Part shown: positions 7,461 to 16,876 of the stretch, in pieces | How positions within the stretch are numbered: the first letter of the stretch is position 1 | Layout: each line of letters starts with the position of its first letter | NCBI RefSeq assembly: GCF_025195095.1 | Contig: NZ_JANAVZ010000003.1 | Location: 1 to 64,000, forward strand | Direction of reading: 5' to 3' | Source: Paracoccus maritimus | GTDB taxonomy: Bacteria > Pseudomonadota > Alphaproteobacteria > Rhodobacterales > Rhodobacteraceae | DNA: 64,000 bases | Program-made: the position numbers and the translations under genes | Notes under the pieces: model-generated | Database searches by the model: none | What the model saw: the letters and a program-made list of their open reading frames with translations, nothing else | Told to the model about the DNA's origin: nothing

Positions 7461-8963
7461 TCACTGATTGCCGCGAACAAACCGTGCCGCACCCTCGGCC
7501 GCGCGGCGAAGGGCGCGGCTTTTGTTGACGGTTTCCTGGAACTCCGCCTCGGGATCGCTGTCATAGACCACGCCGCCGCCCGCCTGGATATACAATGCAC
7601 GGTCCTTCACGACACCGGTGCGCAGCGCGATACACATGTCCATCTCGCCATTCGCGGCAAAATAGCCGACCGCACCGGCGTAAACGCCGCGTTTTTCGGG
7701 CTCCAACTCGTCGATGATCTGCATCGCCCGCACCTTGGGCGCGCCCGACACCGTACCTGCGGGCAGTCCCGCCAGCAGGGCTGACAAGGCGTCCTCGTCC
7801 TCGCGCAGTTCGCCCACCACGTTCGACACGATATGCATCACATGGCTATAGCGCTCGATCGTGAACTGCTCGGTCGGGCGCACGGTGCCGGGTCGCGCGA
7901 CGCGACCCACGTCGTTGCGGCCCAGATCCAGAAGCATCAGATGTTCGGCCAATTCCTTCTGATCGCCCAGAAGATCGGCTTCCAGCGCGCGATCGTCGGC
8001 CTCGTCGGCGCCTCGCGGACGAGTGCCGGCGATCGGGCGGATGGTCACTTCGCCGTCGCGCAACCGGACCAGAATCTCGGGGCTGGCCCCGACAATCTGG
8101 AATCCACCCATGTTCAGGAAGAACATGAAGGGCGACGGATTTGTGCGGCGAAGGCTGCGATACAGGGCAAAGGGCGGCAGCGGGAAATCCATCCGCCAGC
8201 GCTGCGACGGCACGACCTGAAATATGTCGCCCGCCCTGATATAGTCCTTGGCCTTCTCGACGGCGGCAAGATAATCGGGCTTGGCGAAATTCGAGACCGG
8301 TTCACCGATCTGCGCGTCGTGCCCCAGGGCGCGCGGCTCGGAGGGTTGCCGATCCAGAGACCGCAGCGCATCCATCACCCGTTCCGCCGCGCGGGCATAA
8401 GCGGCGCGCGCATCGCCCCCATCGTGCCATGCGGGCGCGCACAACGTCACCTCGCCCTTCACGCCATCCAGCACCGCCACGACCGAAGGCCGCATCAGCA
8501 TCGCGTCGGGCAGATCCAGGGGATCGGGATTCACATCCGGCAGATGTTCCACAAGCCGGATCATGTCATACCCCAGATAACCGAAAAGCCCGGCCGCGAC
8601 CGGCGGCACGCCCTCTGGCATGGCCTCGATGCGGCTTTCGGCGATCAGCGCGCGCAGACTGTCCAGTGCGGGGCGATCATCCGGCTGGAATTCGTCCGAA
8701 AAACGGGCACTGCGGTTGATGCGTGCCTGACCGTCGCGACAGTCCCAGATCAGGTCTGGTTTCATACCCACGATGGAATAGCGTCCGCGCACCTCGCCGC
8801 CGGTGACCGATTCCAGCATGAAGGACATCGGCGCGGCTTCTGCCAGTTTCAGCATCAGGCTGACAGGCGTGTCCAGATCGGCCGCCAGCCGGATCGTCAC
8901 CAACTGGTTCTGACCCGCCTTCCATCCCGCCTCGAAAGCCGGAAAATCGGGCGTCATCTCCAT
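7461..8963 (-). CDS. trpE: Anthranilate synthase component I
   Basis: A 500-residue chorismate-utilising enzyme that makes anthranilate with TrpG, the first step of tryptophan synthesis. The N-terminal domain has MLESVTGGEVRGRYSIVGM, including the LLES-type region that binds feedback tryptophan. The C-terminal chorismate-binding domain contains IFQVVPSQRW, RNPSPF-like TNPSPFMFFL, IAGTRPRG, LLDLGRNDVGRV, HIVSNV and AGTVSGAPKVRAMQII. The ATG at 8963 overlaps the ppiD stop (TGATG), so translation is probably coupled. The partner genes trpG and trpD lie about 4.2 kb away on the other strand. Confidence 0.96.
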   Translation of the reverse strand: MEMTPDFPAFEAGWKAGQNQLVTIRLAADLDTPVSLMLKLAEAAPMSFMLESVTGGEVRGRYSIVGMKPDLIWDCRDGQARINRSARFSDEFQPDDRPALDSLRALIAESRIEAMPEGVPPVAAGLFGYLGYDMIRLVEHLPDVNPDPLDLPDAMLMRPSVVAVLDGVKGEVTLCAPAWHDGGDARAAYARAAERVMDALRSLDRQPSEPRALGHDAQIGEPVSNFAKPDYLAAVEKAKDYIRAGDIFQVVPSQRWRMDFPLPPFALYRSLRRTNPSPFMFFLNMGGFQIVGASPEILVRLRDGEVTIRPIAGTRPRGADEADDRALEADLLGDQKELAEHLMLLDLGRNDVGRVARPGTVRPTEQFTIERYSHVMHIVSNVVGELREDEDALSALLAGLPAGTVSGAPKVRAMQIIDELEPEKRGVYAGAVGYFAANGEMDMCIALRTGVVKDRALYIQAGGGVVYDSDPEAEFQETVNKSRALRRAAEGAARFVRGNQ

Positions 8964-10927
8964 CACTGAACCTGCGCGTTGACGGCGTTGATCGCCTGCT
9001 GGTTCAGTCGCAAGCCGCCCTGACGCTGCGCCGCACGGGCGTAGTAGTCGAAGATATCGGCCTGCAGCGAACCTTCCAGCCGGGCGCTGACCGCATCCAG
9101 CACGCGTACTGCATCCTGAGTTTCCAGATCCGCTTCGTGGACGGCATCAAGACAGACCAGGAACACGCGGTTTTCCGCATCAACCACCTCAATCTCGCCG
9201 GGTTCGTCGATAGCGAAGGCGGTGGCGATCAGATCCGACGGCACGCCGTCGATCCAGCCATCGCGGGTCAGGTCGGTTTCCGACGTCCAGCCCGGCATTT
9301 TGGCGGCAAGGCCCGCCGTCTGCTGGCCTTCCGCCTCGGGTTGATCCGGCGCCGATTCGGGCGTTGCAACACGCGCCCCGGCGCCTTCGGGCGCGGGCGA
9401 CACGACCGGGTTCGGCGACGCTGTCGAACTGGCCTCGACCTTCCGCTCTTCGGCCAGCGCCAGCAGCTGGCGCTGTATCTCGGCGGCACGCCAGTCTTCG
9501 GCCACCTCGTCACGGACCTCCTCGAAGGGCCTCAGCGCGGGCGGCACGATCTCGTCCAGGCGCAGCGCGAAGACGCCGCCATCGTCCAGCCGGACCAGTT
9601 CCGGAAAGTCCTGCTCGGTCACGGCCGCCGCGCGGTCGCGGAATGCCTGATAGCCGGAAATGCTGCGTTCCGCCGGGGGTTCGCCCTGGGTCCAATCGAT
9701 CTGGCCAAGCTGCATCGGGGTTTCCTCGGCCAGCTGCTCCAGCGTGGCGCCACCTGCCAGCAGATCCTCGAACTCACCGCTGCGATCGTCGATCATCCGG
9801 GTGGCGCGATCCAGCGCCGCTTCTTCGCGCAAGCCCTCGCGCGCCTCTTCGAAGCTGATATCCACCGGATCAAGGATCGCGTTCATCGCAAACAGCGCCG
9901 GCCCAAGATCTGTATCCACCGGACCCACGATGCCGGGCTGATCAGTTGCAAAGACGGCTTCGCCCGCGGCACCCAGTTCCTCGCGGGTGACCTCGCCCAG
10001 ATCGACATCCTCCAGCGTCAGTCCGCGCTCCAGCACAAAAGCCTCGAACGGAGAATCGCCCGCGTCGATGGCCGCCTTGGCGGCGGCAGCATCGTCGCGG
10101 CTTGAAAACACCAACCGGCTGACCAGGCGCCGCTCGGGCTGGCGGTATTCATCGATATTGGCCTCGTAGGCATCGCGCAGCGCCTGTTCGTCCAGTGCCG
10201 CCTCTTCGCTAAGCATTTCGGGCGTCAGCCAGACATAGCTGATCCGGCGCATTTCGGGCGCGGTGAAACGATCGGCATTGGCCTTGTGCCAGGATTCCAG
10301 AGCCTCCTCGTCGGGATCATCGACGGGCGATTGCAGGTCATCCTCGGTCAGTTCCAACCAGGACAGGTCGCGCGTCTCAAGCAGCCATTTCGCGGTCTGG
10401 TCCACCATCGCTTCGGGGGCGACCACGCCGCCCGCGACGGCGCGCTGCAGCAACAGCCGCGCCTCGTCCTTGCGCACGGCGGATTCGAACTCGGCCTCGG
10501 ACATGCCCTGACGCTGCAGCACCTGCGCATAGGCGGTGCGATCGAAATTCCCGTTCGGCCCCTTGAACGCATCGGCATTCAGAATTGACTGCCGCACGCG
10601 GTCGTCGCCGACCGACACGCCGATTCGACGTGCCTGTTCCTCTAGCGCGGCCCCGGTGAAAAGCTGCGCCTGAACCGCCTGCGGCAGGCCAATGGCCTGC
10701 GCCTGCGCCATGGTGAAGGGCTGACCGGCCTGCTGCGAATAGGCGTTGATCTCGTTGCGCAGGCTGCGGGCATATTCATCCGCGGTGACCTTGGTCTCGC
10801 CGACGGACCCGATCTCAGTGCGGCCTCCGGAAAAGCTGGTCACGCCGAAACCGCCCAACCCCAGGATCAGAAGCCCCATCAGGATCCAGACGATCGTCGA
10901 TTTTCCGTGCGTGCGCAGGTTCTTCAT
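8963..10927 (-). CDS. PpiD-like periplasmic peptidyl-prolyl isomerase, membrane anchored
   Basis: A 654-residue protein. The N-terminus KNLRTHGKSTIVWILMGLLILGLGGFG is a single membrane anchor with the rest in the periplasm. Next comes a SurA-N-like chaperone helix region (residues 35-190). The central part resembles a degenerate parvulin domain (PERRLVSRLVFSSRDDAAAAKAAIDAG), followed by a second isomerase-like region. PpiD-type proteins assist folding of outer-membrane and secreted proteins. Parvulin catalytic residues are not obvious, so it may act only as a chaperone. It lies directly upstream of trpE with overlapping codons. It is named from architecture; confidence for PpiD-like is good. 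Confidence 0.85.
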   Translation of the reverse strand: MKNLRTHGKSTIVWILMGLLILGLGGFGVTSFSGGRTEIGSVGETKVTADEYARSLRNEINAYSQQAGQPFTMAQAQAIGLPQAVQAQLFTGAALEEQARRIGVSVGDDRVRQSILNADAFKGPNGNFDRTAYAQVLQRQGMSEAEFESAVRKDEARLLLQRAVAGGVVAPEAMVDQTAKWLLETRDLSWLELTEDDLQSPVDDPDEEALESWHKANADRFTAPEMRRISYVWLTPEMLSEEAALDEQALRDAYEANIDEYRQPERRLVSRLVFSSRDDAAAAKAAIDAGDSPFEAFVLERGLTLEDVDLGEVTREELGAAGEAVFATDQPGIVGPVDTDLGPALFAMNAILDPVDISFEEAREGLREEAALDRATRMIDDRSGEFEDLLAGGATLEQLAEETPMQLGQIDWTQGEPPAERSISGYQAFRDRAAAVTEQDFPELVRLDDGGVFALRLDEIVPPALRPFEEVRDEVAEDWRAAEIQRQLLALAEERKVEASSTASPNPVVSPAPEGAGARVATPESAPDQPEAEGQQTAGLAAKMPGWTSETDLTRDGWIDGVPSDLIATAFAIDEPGEIEVVDAENRVFLVCLDAVHEADLETQDAVRVLDAVSARLEGSLQADIFDYYARAAQRQGGLRLNQQAINAVNAQVQ

Positions 10928-10993
10928 GGCGCGGCCTTCCTTGCGGGTCGTGTCCTGCCGTCTTTATGACGGCGACCGCCGCGCCACAAGCCT

Positions 10994-12169
10994 TCAGGGG
11001 CGGAACAGGGCCAGCCGTTCAGCAAGCTGCGCGATACCTGTCCGGTCCACATTGGCGAAGGCCAGCCGGAAATGCCGGTCGCCGACCGGATCGCCCTCTG
11101 GCGTGAACATCGTGCCGGGCAGCGCCAGCACCGACGCCTCGCGCAGCAGACGCGGGGCCAGGGTCGCGGATGATGCGGCGAAGGGATGTTCCACCCAGGC
11201 GAAATAGGCGCCCGCGCTTTTCAGCCGCCAGCCTGTCAAACCCGCCAGCGCGGCAATCGTGGCGTCGCGGCGGGCAAGGGTTTCGGCCCGTTCACTGGCC
11301 AGCCAGTCGCGCAGATACGTCATCCCCCACAGCGCCCCGACCTGGCCAAGCTGCGAGGCCGAGATGGCGACGGTGTCCAGAAACTTCTCGGCCTCGCGCA
11401 TCCGCGCCATGCCGCAGACCATTGCGCCGACACGGTGCCCTGTCAGCCGGTAGGCTTTGGAAAAACTGTAAAGCTGGATCACGGTCTGATCCCAGCCGGG
11501 CCGTGTCAGAAGGTCATGCGGCGCGCCGGTACGGCTGTCGAAATCGCGATAGGTCTCGTCCAGGATCAGCGCGATGCCATGGCGCTGCGCCAGATCGAAG
11601 AACGCCGCCAACAACGAGGCGGGATATTCTGCCCCCGACGGGTTGTTCGGCGTGACCAGCACGATCGCGCGCGTGTTCGGGCCGATCATGGCTGCCGCAT
11701 CGTCCGGGTCAGGCAGCATGCCCGCACCGCAGGACAGCGGACGCGTCGTGATCCCCTGCATGTCCAGCCACATCTTGTGATTGAAATACCACGGAACCGG
11801 CAGGATCACCTCGTCCCCTGCCCCCGCAAGCGTGGTGATCGCGGCGCAGAACGCCTGATTGCAGCCTTGGGTGATCGCCACCTGATCGGCCGATACCGCT
11901 CCGCCATAGGCGTCGCTGAACTGATCGGCGACAGCCGCGCGCAGATCCGGGTTCCCCAGCACCGGCCCGTAAAGATGTGCGCCCGGCAGATCCATCGCGG
12001 CATCTGCGATGGCCCGCCGCAGCCCTTCGGGCGGGGCGTCGGCGGGGGCCGCCTGGCTGACATTGATCAGCGGGCGGTCGGGCGGAAACTCGATCCCCTG
12101 CAACCAGCGTCTGGCCTCCATCACGGGCGGGGCAAAGCTGGCGGCGATGGCGGGGTTGATACCGGCCAT
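10994..12169 (-). CDS. Class I/II pyridoxal-phosphate aminotransferase
   Basis: A 391-residue fold-type I aminotransferase. The PLP lysine is in YSFSKAYRLTGHRVG. VTPNNPSG, ILDETYRDF and the C-terminal FRLAFANVD (substrate carboxylate Arg) are the standard conserved blocks. TQGCNQAFCAAI matches the phosphate-binding glycine region. It may act on aspartate or aromatic amino acids; its position between trpE and trpG-trpD would fit an aromatic role, but this is inference. The ATG at 12169 lies just after the stop of the upstream gene (TGAC ATG); the in-frame upstream extension to 12316 is only the shadow of that gene. Confidence 0.88.
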   Translation of the reverse strand: MAGINPAIAASFAPPVMEARRWLQGIEFPPDRPLINVSQAAPADAPPEGLRRAIADAAMDLPGAHLYGPVLGNPDLRAAVADQFSDAYGGAVSADQVAITQGCNQAFCAAITTLAGAGDEVILPVPWYFNHKMWLDMQGITTRPLSCGAGMLPDPDDAAAMIGPNTRAIVLVTPNNPSGAEYPASLLAAFFDLAQRHGIALILDETYRDFDSRTGAPHDLLTRPGWDQTVIQLYSFSKAYRLTGHRVGAMVCGMARMREAEKFLDTVAISASQLGQVGALWGMTYLRDWLASERAETLARRDATIAALAGLTGWRLKSAGAYFAWVEHPFAASSATLAPRLLREASVLALPGTMFTPEGDPVGDRHFRLAFANVDRTGIAQLAERLALFRP

Positions 12170-12170
12170 G

Positions 12171-13034
12171 TCAGTCACGCTGCAGCGCGCGCAGATCGGA
12201 CAGATCCGGCGGCAAGGACAGGTCCAGCGACGGAGACGGCATCGCAGGCACGGTGGTCGTCTCGTCCTGCGCAGGCTCGGGGCGTTCGGGTCGGGACGGC
12301 TCGCGGCCTTCGGCACTCACGGCTGGCTCACTGGCCGGGTCGGCGGGCGGGGTCGGGTCTTCCGCGCGGATCGCGGCGGTCTGCGGCCGCTCGTCCCGAT
12401 CGCCAAATCCCGCCATCTGCGGCGCGTCCGGCATCACCGGCATGTCCAATGCCCCGGGCTGTGCGACGTCGGGCGCTGCATCGCCCGGCGCAGGCTGGGC
12501 CTGCGCGCGACCCGCGGCACCCTCGGGGGCCTCGGGCCTGCTGTCGCTGTCCGTGATGGCGACCGGTGCCGGTTCTGCCGCCGGGGCGCTGACGGCGGGC
12601 GCATCCGCCTGATCCATGCGCGAGGCCGGCGCCGCCAGCGGCGCGGGTTGCAGCGGCACCACATCTCCGCCCCGGCCGAATTCCGATCCTACCGGCAGAC
12701 CAACTGCCTCGGCCTGTGGCGCATCATCATCGGACGGGCTGGCTGTTGCAGACGTCTCGGGCGCCGCATCAGGCGTTGCGGCGGGCGAATCCGACGCCGC
12801 GGTTGTCGGTGCAGAAATCTCCGGCTCCGGCCGAGATGTGGTGTCCGATGCCGGTCCGGGCGCGGCGTCCGTTACGACCGGGTTCGCTTTACCCGGCCCC
12901 GTCGCAGCCGATTCTTCGTCCTGCTGCGGCACGGCCTGCGGGCCGGGCAACGGCAGGATCAGCGCCAATGACACCAGCACGACGGCGCTCAGCGCCGCAC
13001 CATGCCCCAAACCTGTCCAGAAACCGCGTGCCAT
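12171..13034 (-). CDS. Pro/Ala-rich membrane-anchored protein of unknown function
   Basis: A 287-residue protein that I do not recognise. After MARGFWTGLGHGA comes one hydrophobic helix (ALSAVVLVSLALILPLPG). The remaining 250 residues are low-complexity, rich in Pro, Ala, Asp, Glu, Ser and Thr, and are predicted disordered in the periplasm. The end (LDLSLPPDLSDLRALQRD) is more regular. The ATG at 13034 follows GAAGAGG and begins just before the membrane helix. It is divergent from trpG (118 bases between) and its stop sits one base before the aminotransferase start, suggesting a two-gene operon. It could be a periplasmic spacer or the truncated N-terminus of a larger envelope protein family. 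Confidence 0.7.
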   Translation of the reverse strand: MARGFWTGLGHGAALSAVVLVSLALILPLPGPQAVPQQDEESAATGPGKANPVVTDAAPGPASDTTSRPEPEISAPTTAASDSPAATPDAAPETSATASPSDDDAPQAEAVGLPVGSEFGRGGDVVPLQPAPLAAPASRMDQADAPAVSAPAAEPAPVAITDSDSRPEAPEGAAGRAQAQPAPGDAAPDVAQPGALDMPVMPDAPQMAGFGDRDERPQTAAIRAEDPTPPADPASEPAVSAEGREPSRPERPEPAQDETTTVPAMPSPSLDLSLPPDLSDLRALQRD

Positions 13035-13152
13035 GCGCCTCTTCTTTCCCCGGCCGGGCTTGACCCCCCGACGCGCTTTGGCCCATCTATAGCGGACCGT
13101 TTTCCGGGGGGAAACCGCCCCCAAGCCGCCACCGCAGATCAAGGCGCCCAAG

Positions 13153-13743
13153 ATGATCCTTCTGATCGACAATTACGACAGCTTCACCTGGAATCTCGTG
13201 CATTATCTGGGCGAGGCCGGGGCCGATGTCACCGTGCGCCGCAACGACCAGATCACTGTCGACGAGGCTCTGGCCCTGCGGCCTGACGGCATCGTGATCT
13301 CGCCCGGCCCCTGCGATCCGGCGCAGGCGGGAATCTGCCTCGACCTGATCCGCGCGGTGGCCGACCGGGCGATCCCGCTATTCGGGGTCTGCCTTGGCCA
13401 TCAGGCCATCGGCGAGGCGTTCGGCGGCAAGGTGGTGCGCGCCAACCGGATCCTGCATGGCAAAGTCGATGCGGTCGAACACGACGGCAGCGGCGTCTTT
13501 GCGGACCTGCCCTCGCCGCTGAACGCTACCCGCTATCATTCGCTGACGGTGCAGCCCGAGACCCTGCCCAATTGTCTGCGGGTCACGGCGACCTCGGATG
13601 ACGGCACGATCATGGGTCTGATCCATACGGACCTGCCCATCGAGGGCGTTCAGTTTCACCCGGAATCGATCGCCTCGGAATACGGGCACGAGATGATCCG
13701 CAACTTCCTGTCCCGCTGCCGCAAGGACGAAGCCGCCGCATGA
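13153..13743 (+). CDS. trpG: Anthranilate synthase component II (glutamine amidotransferase)
   Basis: A 196-residue class I glutamine amidotransferase that supplies ammonia to TrpE. The nucleophile is Cys80 in [17 protein letters not shown]. The His-Glu pair is in [14 protein letters not shown]. The start [16 protein letters not shown] and the block [13 protein letters not shown] are typical of TrpG/PabA; it may serve both anthranilate and aminodeoxychorismate synthases. It overlaps trpD by four bases (ATGA). Confidence 0.96.
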   Translation: MILLIDNYDSFTWNLVHYLGEAGADVTVRRNDQITVDEALALRPDGIVISPGPCDPAQAGICLDLIRAVADRAIPLFGVCLGHQAIGEAFGGKVVRANRILHGKVDAVEHDGSGVFADLPSPLNATRYHSLTVQPETLPNCLRVTATSDDGTIMGLIHTDLPIEGVQFHPESIASEYGHEMIRNFLSRCRKDEAAA

Positions 13744-14762
13744 CCACCGATATCCGCCCGCTGATCGGCACCGCCGCCGTTCGTCCGCTGACCGGCCCCG
13801 AGGCAGAATCGGCCTTTTCGGCGCTGTTCGACGGGGCGGCGACGCCCGCGCAGATCGGTGGCCTGCTGATGGCGTTGCGCGTGCGCGGCGAAACCGTGGA
13901 CGAGATCGCGGCAGCCGCTCGTGCGATGCGCGCCCGGATGAACCGCGTCCATGCGCCCGCAAATGCCATGGACATCGTCGGCACCGGCGGCGACGGCAAG
14001 GGCACGCTGAACATCTCGACCGCGACGGCCTTCGTGGTGGCGGGGGCAGGCATCCCGGTCGCCAAGCACGGCAATCGCAACCTGTCATCGAAATCCGGGG
14101 CCGCGGACGCGCTGACCCAGATGGGCATCAATGTGATGGGGGGGCCGTCCGTTGCGCAGAAGGCGCTGGACCGGGCGGGGATCTGCTTCATGATGGCCCC
14201 GATGCATCACCCTGCGATGCGTCATGTCGGCCCGCCGCGTGCCGAACTGGGCACGCGGACGGTCTTCAACCTGCTTGGGCCGCTGACCAACCCCGCCGCC
14301 GTGCGTCGGCAACTGACCGGCGCCTTCTCGGCCCACTGGATCCGCCCGATGGCCGAGGTGCTGCGCGATCTGGGCAGCGACGCGGCATGGCTGGTGCACG
14401 GCAGCGACGGCACCGACGAGATCAGCATCGCCGGCGATACCGCGGTCGCGGCGCTGAAGAACGGCGAGATCACCGAATTCACCGTGACGCCCGAGGATGC
14501 GGGCCTGAGCCGGCATCCATTCGAGGCGATCATCGGCGGAGAGCCGTCGCAGAACGCCGCCGCGTTTCGCGCGCTGCTGGCGGGTGAGACCGGCGCCTAT
14601 CGCGACGCGGTGCTGCTGAATGCCGCCGCCGCGCTGCTGGTGGCGGGCGCCGCCCGCGACCTGCGCGAGGGTGCGGTGATGGCGGCGGAATCGATCGACA
14701 GCGGTGCCGCCAAGGCCCGGCTGACCAGCCTGGCCGACGTGACCGGCCCGCCAGAGCCGTGA
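13740..14762 (+). CDS. trpD: Anthranilate phosphoribosyltransferase
   Basis: A 340-residue enzyme that joins anthranilate to PRPP, the second tryptophan step. It shows the PRPP glycine motif [17 protein letters not shown], then [31 protein letters not shown] and [14 protein letters not shown], all in family order. The small N-terminal helical domain is complete. It overlaps trpG at its start and overlaps ung at its end (GTGA). In many Rhodobacterales the next gene is trpC; here it is not. Confidence 0.96.
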   Translation: MTTDIRPLIGTAAVRPLTGPEAESAFSALFDGAATPAQIGGLLMALRVRGETVDEIAAAARAMRARMNRVHAPANAMDIVGTGGDGKGTLNISTATAFVVAGAGIPVAKHGNRNLSSKSGAADALTQMGINVMGGPSVAQKALDRAGICFMMAPMHHPAMRHVGPPRAELGTRTVFNLLGPLTNPAAVRRQLTGAFSAHWIRPMAEVLRDLGSDAAWLVHGSDGTDEISIAGDTAVAALKNGEITEFTVTPEDAGLSRHPFEAIIGGEPSQNAAAFRALLAGETGAYRDAVLLNAAAALLVAGAARDLREGAVMAAESIDSGAAKARLTSLADVTGPPEP

Positions 14763-15394
14763 TTCCGCCCCACGCCTGGGGCGATCTGGCGTTCTTTGGT
14801 CAGAACTGGCCCGCGATCCGAGACCGGCTGGAGGATTGCGAATGGTTGCCCGGACCCGACCGGATCTTTGCCGCATTGCAGGCGACGCCGCCCGAACAGG
14901 TCCGCGTCGTGATTCTGGGGCAGGATCCTTACCCCACGCCGGGTCACGCCAACGGGCTTGCGTTCTCGGTCGCGCCACAGGTCCCACTGCCCCGATCGCT
15001 GCGCAATATCTTCACCGAACTGCGCGATGATCTGGGCCGGGCACCCCGAACGGGCGATCTTTCGCATTGGGCCGCGCAGGGCGTATTGCTGTTGAATACC
15101 GCATTGACGGTGCAGCCGGGAAATGCCGGGGCACACGCGAAATGGGGCTGGGACAAGCTGTCCCGGCAGGCCATTGCGAAGGCCCAGAACCACGGTCCGT
15201 TGGCGTTTCTGCTGTGGGGGGCACACGCGCAGAAGGCTGCCGCGGGACTTCCGCGCGATCAGGATATGGTCATTGCGACAGCCCACCCATCGCCGCTGTC
15301 GGCCCGGCGCGGCTTCTTCGGCAGCCGGCCGTTCAGTCGCATCAATGGCTGGCTGGCCGGACGTGGATATGCGCCCATCGACTGGTCCTGCTGA
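14759..15394 (+). CDS. ung: Uracil-DNA glycosylase, family 1
   Basis: A 211-residue base-excision repair enzyme that removes uracil from DNA. The catalytic water-activating Asp56 is in the motif [17 protein letters not shown]. The second motif is [19 protein letters not shown], with the catalytic His. [11 protein letters not shown] and WGWDKL are also family 1 blocks. The canonical His after GQDPY is Pro here. Translation appears to start at a GTG (14759) that overlaps the trpD stop as GTGA. The position directly after trpD, coupled to a tryptophan gene, is unusual for a repair enzyme. Confidence 0.9.
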   Translation: MIPPHAWGDLAFFGQNWPAIRDRLEDCEWLPGPDRIFAALQATPPEQVRVVILGQDPYPTPGHANGLAFSVAPQVPLPRSLRNIFTELRDDLGRAPRTGDLSHWAAQGVLLLNTALTVQPGNAGAHAKWGWDKLSRQAIAKAQNHGPLAFLLWGAHAQKAAAGLPRDQDMVIATAHPSPLSARRGFFGSRPFSRINGWLAGRGYAPIDWSC

Positions 15395-15457
15395 CCACGA
15401 CCGGGCCGCCCCAAGATGCATGTTGCGGCGGGTCGGCGCGGATGCCACAAGATCTGC

Positions 15458-16834
15458 ATGGCAAAATCCGTTACCGCATTCACCTGCACCGCCTGCGGCG
15501 CCGCCCACAAGAAATGGGCCGGGCGCTGCGACGCCTGCGGGGCATGGAATACCGTTGTCGAGGAAGCGCCGCTTTCGCAGGGGCCAGGCCGCGGCCTTGG
15601 CGCCGCCAAGGGCCGCAGCGTGCCGTTGTCCGGCCTTGCCACGGACGAGCCGCCCCCACCCCGCCGGCAATCGGGGATGGCGGAACTGGACCGGGTTCTG
15701 GGCGGCGGACTGGTGCCCGGATCGGCCGTTCTGGTCGGCGGCGACCCCGGCATCGGCAAATCGACCCTTCTGCTGCAGGGTGCGGCGGCGTTTGCGCGGA
15801 TCGGTCTGAACGCCGTCTATATCAGCGGCGAAGAGGCCAGCGCACAAGTGCGGATGCGCGCCCAACGTCTGGGGCTGGTGGATGCGCCCGTGCGACTGGG
15901 GGCTGAAACCAATCTGCGCAATATCCTGACCACGCTGGACAGCGAACGTCCCGATCTTGCCATCATCGATTCCGTGCAGACCTTGTGGTCGGACACAGTC
16001 GAGGCCGCACCGGGCAGCGTGGCCCAGGTCCGCGCCGCCGCGCACGAGCTGGTGACTTTCGCAAAACGGCGCGGCGTCGCCATCTTACTGGTCGGCCACG
16101 TCACCAAGGACGGCCAGATCGCCGGTCCGCGCGTGGTCGAACACATGGTCGATACCGTTCTGTATTTCGAGGGAGAGCGTGGCCACCAGTTCCGCATCCT
16201 GCGCAGCGTCAAGAACCGATTCGGCCCCGCCGACGAGATCGGCGTGTTCGAGATGACGGGCGCCGGACTGGCCGAGGTCGCCAATCCTTCGGCGCTGTTT
16301 CTGTCGGAACGTGGCCAGCCCTCGCCGGGCAGCGCGGTTTTCGCCGGGATCGAAGGCACGCGTCCGGTGCTGACCGAGATTCAGGCGCTGGTCGCCCCCT
16401 CGACATTGGCAAGCCCGCGCCGCACCGTCGTGGGTCTGGACAGCGGCCGGGTCAGCACCATTCTTGCCGTGCTGGAGGCGCGCTGCGGCATCCCCTTCAC
16501 CGGTCTTGACGTTTTCCTGAACGTCGCCGGCGGCATGAGGGTCAACGAACCCGCCGCGGATCTGGCGATCGCGGGCGCGCTGCTATCGGCGCGCGAGGAC
16601 AGCGCCCTGCCGCCCGAGGCCGTGCTTTTCGGTGAAATCAGCCTGTCGGGCGCTCTACGTCCCGTCGCACAGGCCGAAAACAGGTTGAAAGAAGCGCAGA
16701 AACTTGGTTTTTCACAGGCGATTTTACCCGACGGCCAGAAAGTCGAGGGTGTGACGACAGATCGGGGCGGGATGGGCATGCGACGCATCGCCGACCTGAC
16801 AGGATTTGTGGGCGAGGTCTTCGGCGCCGGCTGA
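15458..16834 (+). CDS. radA: DNA repair protein RadA
   Basis: A 458-residue RecA-like ATPase helping recombination branch migration. Cys10, Cys13, Cys24 and Cys27 form the N-terminal zinc finger. The Walker A motif is GGDPGIGKSTLL. The RadA-specific motif KNRFG is in SVKNRFGPADEIG. The C-terminal part is a Lon-like (LonC) domain (FLNVAGGMRVNEPAADLAIA, LFGEISLSGALRPV). The ATG at 15458 was preferred over 15416 because the zinc finger then starts at the usual distance. It is followed by cvpA and purF on the same strand. Confidence 0.96.
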   Translation: MAKSVTAFTCTACGAAHKKWAGRCDACGAWNTVVEEAPLSQGPGRGLGAAKGRSVPLSGLATDEPPPPRRQSGMAELDRVLGGGLVPGSAVLVGGDPGIGKSTLLLQGAAAFARIGLNAVYISGEEASAQVRMRAQRLGLVDAPVRLGAETNLRNILTTLDSERPDLAIIDSVQTLWSDTVEAAPGSVAQVRAAAHELVTFAKRRGVAILLVGHVTKDGQIAGPRVVEHMVDTVLYFEGERGHQFRILRSVKNRFGPADEIGVFEMTGAGLAEVANPSALFLSERGQPSPGSAVFAGIEGTRPVLTEIQALVAPSTLASPRRTVVGLDSGRVSTILAVLEARCGIPFTGLDVFLNVAGGMRVNEPAADLAIAGALLSAREDSALPPEAVLFGEISLSGALRPVAQAENRLKEAQKLGFSQAILPDGQKVEGVTTDRGGMGMRRIADLTGFVGEVFGAG

Positions 16835-16876
16835 ACCGCCTGAAACGAAACGATATCCGGCGCAGGGGCAGGACTT

